This document shows, piece after piece, positions 51,077 to 54,046 of a stretch of DNA of 54,046 nucleotides (position 1 is the first letter of the stretch; every line of letters starts with the position of its first letter). The notes beneath the pieces were generated by a model. That model had not been told where the DNA came from, made no database searches, and saw nothing but the letters and a program-made list of their open reading frames with translations. Source of the DNA: Rhodospirillaceae bacterium (lineage in GTDB: Bacteria; Pseudomonadota; Alphaproteobacteria; Rhodospirillales; JABHCV01); NCBI GenBank assembly GCA_014382375.1, contig JACNJU010000050.1:1-54046 (forward strand), given 5' to 3'. The position numbers and the translations under genes were made by a program.

Positions 51077-53908
51077 AGCATGTCTGGTGGCAGCATTGCG
51101 CGAAGAACTCTGGTCAAACTGGCCGTTCGCGTTGCCCTTATCATCTTCGCAATGACCAGTTTGGCATACTTCCATATATTCCAGCTTGTCACCGAAACCT
51201 CCCTTGAAAAACTTGAAAAGTACACCATCGAGCGCCAGCAAAGGGAGCGCCACATATTCCAGCTTGCCGAAGAAAATCATGAAACGATAAAAGCAAAATT
51301 GTTAAAGCGATTAAAAAAATTTGCAAACAACGACCCCAAAGACGCCTTCAATAAATTGTTTACGCGCTTTCCTGATGGGGTCATACGAAACCGGCTTGAA
51401 AATTTTGACGGCACCAATCAGTCATTTGTGTACATTGATAAATCGATCCAGCCCGATTCTGACCTTCGCCGCCGTATTATGGCCTTTTATGAAATTGGCA
51501 ACCAGTATGGGCCAGCCTGGATGAACAGGTTCGAGAACCTTTATTTTACAACCCCGGAAAATATTCTAGTTGGTTACTATCCTGATGTGCCGAATTACGC
51601 ACATGAATCAGGCCCCGACCTGAACATGCTTGAAGAAGAATGGTTATGGATCGCCGACAAGGAACATGACCCGCTTCGCGAAACTGTCTGGACCGGAACG
51701 CTGTATGACCCTCGCGCTGAATTGTGGCTGATTTCAAGCGAGACTCCCGTAGATGTTGACGGCCAACATATCGCCACCATCGGTCAGGATTTCAAGCTAA
51801 ATGACCTTATGCATAGATCCGTCGAAGATCATCTGGAAGGCGCTTACAACATCATTTTCCGAAAAGATGGGCGGCTGATAGCCCACCCTAAACAAATGGA
51901 AGTTATAAAGGCCAAGGGTGGGGCCTTTAACATTTCTGAAAGCAATGATTCGAACTTAAATAGAATTTTTAATCTGGTAATCAATCGCGACGATAAAAGT
52001 ATCATTATTGAAAATACAGTTGATGACGAGTTCCTGTCTGTGGGCTCACTTGACGAACCTGACTGGTTTTTTGTTACGGTCTATCCCAAAAGCATGATTT
52101 CAGGGGTTGCATTCGAAGCTGCACAGATCGTCCTTATTCTTGGGTTTTTATCGTTATTGGCGGAGCTGGTGATTTTCTATTTGATCATCAGGCACGACAT
52201 ATCTATTCCATTACAGCTTCTGATTTCCGCTACGGATGAAATTTCTGACGGCAACCTTCAGGTAAGCATTACCTCTGCTCATGATGACGAAATTGGTCTT
52301 TTATCCAACTCCTTCAATAAGATGGCTTTCTCAATTGAAGAAAAAACAAATGAACTGAGAGGGGTTCAAGCTGACCTTGAAAAAAGGGTAGCAGAACGCA
52401 CCTCCGAATTGTTGAAAAGCGAACGAGGGTTGGCTAAAGCACAAAAACTTGCCCACATCGGCAGTTGGGAATGGGATATACAGGGGAATAAACTAAATTG
52501 GTCTGAAGAAACTTTTCGCCTATTCGAACTCGACCCGGCCAAGAGCGAACCCGATTTCGAGGGCGTCATGAGTTACATTCATCCTGATGATGTTGAGACA
52601 CTAACGCGAGCGATTTCCAGGACAGTCGAGCAGGGCATTCCCCTTGACCTTGAGTACAAGATCATCACGAACGAGAAAAATATCCGGGCTGTTCATGCTC
52701 TCGGTGAAGTTATCAATAGTAAGGATGGTTCACCCTTGCATATGTATGGCACCATTCAGGACATCACGGATAACAAAAAGAAGGAGGAAGATCTTCGCAA
52801 GCTCACACAGGCTCTCGAACAAAGCCCGAATGCCCTTTTCATTACTGATCTAAACGGTAATATTGAATACATCAATCCTAAGTTCACTGACTTAACAGGA
52901 TATACGCGAGAAGAGTCCATTGGCAAAAATCCACGTATCCTCAAATCAGAGGAAACGCCAAGAAAACTATATTCCGATCTTTGGAGGACCATTCGTAGAG
53001 GTGATCAATGGAAAAGCGAAATTATGGACCGTCATAAAAACGGGAGCTATTTCTGGGCATACGAGACCGTTGTGCCTGTAAAGGATGAACAAGGCTTTAT
53101 AACAAACTACGTGGCCACGCATGAGGATATTACTGAACGCAAGAATGCCGAGTTAGCTGCGCAATCAGCGCTGGAACAGGCGGAGATTGCCAACAGAGCG
53201 AAGTCTGAGTTGATGGCCAACATGAGCCACGAGTTACGCACGCCACTCAATGCCATCATTGGCTTTTCTGAAACGATGAAGGAAGAAACATTCGGTTCCG
53301 TCGGCAGTGATAAAAACCGTGAATATCTGGACGACATCCATCTGTCTGGCCTGCATCTTCTTGAACTGATTAACGACATTCTCGATGTTTCAGCAATCGA
53401 GGCAAATGCTCTGGAATTGCACGAAGAGAATGTCAATATTGCAGCTGTCATTGAGGCTTCTGTTCGACTCGTTAAGCCTCGGGCGGAAACCGGGCGGATA
53501 ACCATTACCACTTCTGTCAATCCTGAAATTTCAATGATTCATGTAGATGAGCGACGGTTTAAGCAAGTCTTGCTCAATCTGCTGAGCAACGCGATCAAGT
53601 TTTCGCAGGAAAATGGGGAGGTCTCCGTAAATGTAAATTTGACGGAGGACGGCCCCTTGGCGATTTCCGTTTCCGATAACGGTATAGGCATGAATGAAGA
53701 TGAAATAAAACTGGCCTTGAGTTCTTTCGGTCAAGTGGACAGCGGACTTAACCGTATGCATGAAGGAACAGGTCTGGGCCTGCCCCTGACCAAGGGGCTG
53801 ATGGAACTTCACGGTGGATATTTGGAAATCAATAGTGAGAAAGGCAAGGGAACAAAAATAACAGTGTTTTTCCCGAAGGAGCGCATTCTGGAGTCAGAAA
53901 CGGGCTAA
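51074..53908 (+). CDS. Membrane PAS/HAMP sensor histidine kinase
   Basis: 944 residues. First membrane segment about 14-38; an extracytoplasmic dCache-like sensor (about 40-340); second membrane segment about 345-375; HAMP (about 380-430); two PAS domains (about 455-570 and 575-695, second ending THEDITERK); HisKA with His719 in MANMSHELRTPLNAIIGF; HATPase with N box LLNLLSNAIKF, SDNGIGM, and GTGLGLPLTKGL. It lacks a receiver, so it must signal to a separate response regulator; none is adjacent. Start has no ribosome site. The gene is AT-richer than the transhydrogenase genes, with more Asn, Lys and Ile codons, which may mean acquisition. Ligand is unknown. Confidence 0.93.
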   Translation: MSMSGGSIARRTLVKLAVRVALIIFAMTSLAYFHIFQLVTETSLEKLEKYTIERQQRERHIFQLAEENHETIKAKLLKRLKKFANNDPKDAFNKLFTRFPDGVIRNRLENFDGTNQSFVYIDKSIQPDSDLRRRIMAFYEIGNQYGPAWMNRFENLYFTTPENILVGYYPDVPNYAHESGPDLNMLEEEWLWIADKEHDPLRETVWTGTLYDPRAELWLISSETPVDVDGQHIATIGQDFKLNDLMHRSVEDHLEGAYNIIFRKDGRLIAHPKQMEVIKAKGGAFNISESNDSNLNRIFNLVINRDDKSIIIENTVDDEFLSVGSLDEPDWFFVTVYPKSMISGVAFEAAQIVLILGFLSLLAELVIFYLIIRHDISIPLQLLISATDEISDGNLQVSITSAHDDEIGLLSNSFNKMAFSIEEKTNELRGVQADLEKRVAERTSELLKSERGLAKAQKLAHIGSWEWDIQGNKLNWSEETFRLFELDPAKSEPDFEGVMSYIHPDDVETLTRAISRTVEQGIPLDLEYKIITNEKNIRAVHALGEVINSKDGSPLHMYGTIQDITDNKKKEEDLRKLTQALEQSPNALFITDLNGNIEYINPKFTDLTGYTREESIGKNPRILKSEETPRKLYSDLWRTIRRGDQWKSEIMDRHKNGSYFWAYETVVPVKDEQGFITNYVATHEDITERKNAELAAQSALEQAEIANRAKSELMANMSHELRTPLNAIIGFSETMKEETFGSVGSDKNREYLDDIHLSGLHLLELINDILDVSAIEANALELHEENVNIAAVIEASVRLVKPRAETGRITITTSVNPEISMIHVDERRFKQVLLNLLSNAIKFSQENGEVSVNVNLTEDGPLAISVSDNGIGMNEDEIKLALSSFGQVDSGLNRMHEGTGLGLPLTKGLMELHGGYLEINSEKGKGTKITVFFPKERILESETG

Positions 53909-54046
53909 ATTTCTCGCTTGGAATGACTCCCGCTTTTCCCATGCTGTCGGACATTGAGTCCGCCTTGCATTCGGTTAATTTCACGACACCACCTTTTTCT
54001 TGATTTGTGTGTTTCCCTCGCTAACATCGCCCGATGAGCAATCCCA

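Noticed and set aside
54034-54046. ATG at the window end (MSNP) as a new gene start
   Set aside because: Only four codons are visible and there is no clear ribosome site.

Overview
The window looks like core chromosome of a motile Gram-negative alphaproteobacterium, most likely a Rhodospirillales-type organism. The signs are a CckA-type hybrid kinase fused to the end of a flagellar operon, a CtrA-like box (TTAA-N7-TTAA) in front of that operon, an alphaproteobacterial LexA box (GAAC-N7-GAAC) in front of recA, a single-chain indolepyruvate ferredoxin oxidoreductase and the three-subunit transhydrogenase pntAA-pntAB-pntB. I see no rRNA, tRNA, insertion sequence, prophage or CRISPR array, and no gene-free stretch longer than 300 bases.

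Layout. (1) 1-3489: a large envelope-type TPR protein that probably starts before the window, then a small coiled-coil protein. (2) 3479-12394: a divergent flagellar export locus. Leftward run a lone FlhB C-terminal domain protein, a small helical protein, fliO, fliP and a translationally coupled methyltransferase. Rightward run flgB-flgC-fliE-fliQ-fliR-flhB-cckA. The 260-base centre carries two CtrA-like boxes, one about 85-92 bases from each start. (3) 12398-21094: a class III aminotransferase, recA (LexA-controlled, structured 3' end), alaS, an MFS carrier, an MscS channel and a secreted cyclophilin. (4) 21135-25835: cheZ, a small conserved-looking protein, a glycerate 2-kinase with pyruvate kinase, and an AEC carrier. 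(5) 25836-30103: a 1363-residue exported FecR / seven-blade FG-GAP / RTX protein behind a CRP-like site. (6) 30100-40554: indolepyruvate oxidoreductase; a UDP-glucuronate epimerase, TPR/O-GlcNAc-transferase-like and EamA cluster; an MBL hydrolase with an acyl-CoA ligase. (7) 40616-46709: oligoendopeptidase, a YbjQ protein, a bacteriohemerythrin, a DivK-like receiver and a decayed hemerythrin, then a hydroxyacid-oxoacid transhydrogenase-like dehydrogenase divergent from a creatinase. (8) 46732-54046: an EamA carrier, the pnt operon with a structured 3' end, and an AT-richer dCache/HAMP/PAS/PAS histidine kinase.

How it fits together. Motility and cell-cycle control dominate: CckA heads the phosphorelay that phosphorylates CtrA, and the boxes suggest CtrA in turn drives the operon carrying cckA. 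CheZ and a DivK-like receiver flanked by hemerythrins are in the same window. The most promising leads for something undescribed are the hemerythrin / DivK-like / degenerate-hemerythrin cluster, the fliP-coupled methyltransferase, the FecR-propeller-RTX protein, the dehydrogenase/creatinase divergent control region, and a crossing (pseudoknot-type) pair of inverted repeats after pntB. All functions are read from sequence by eye; no database search was run.
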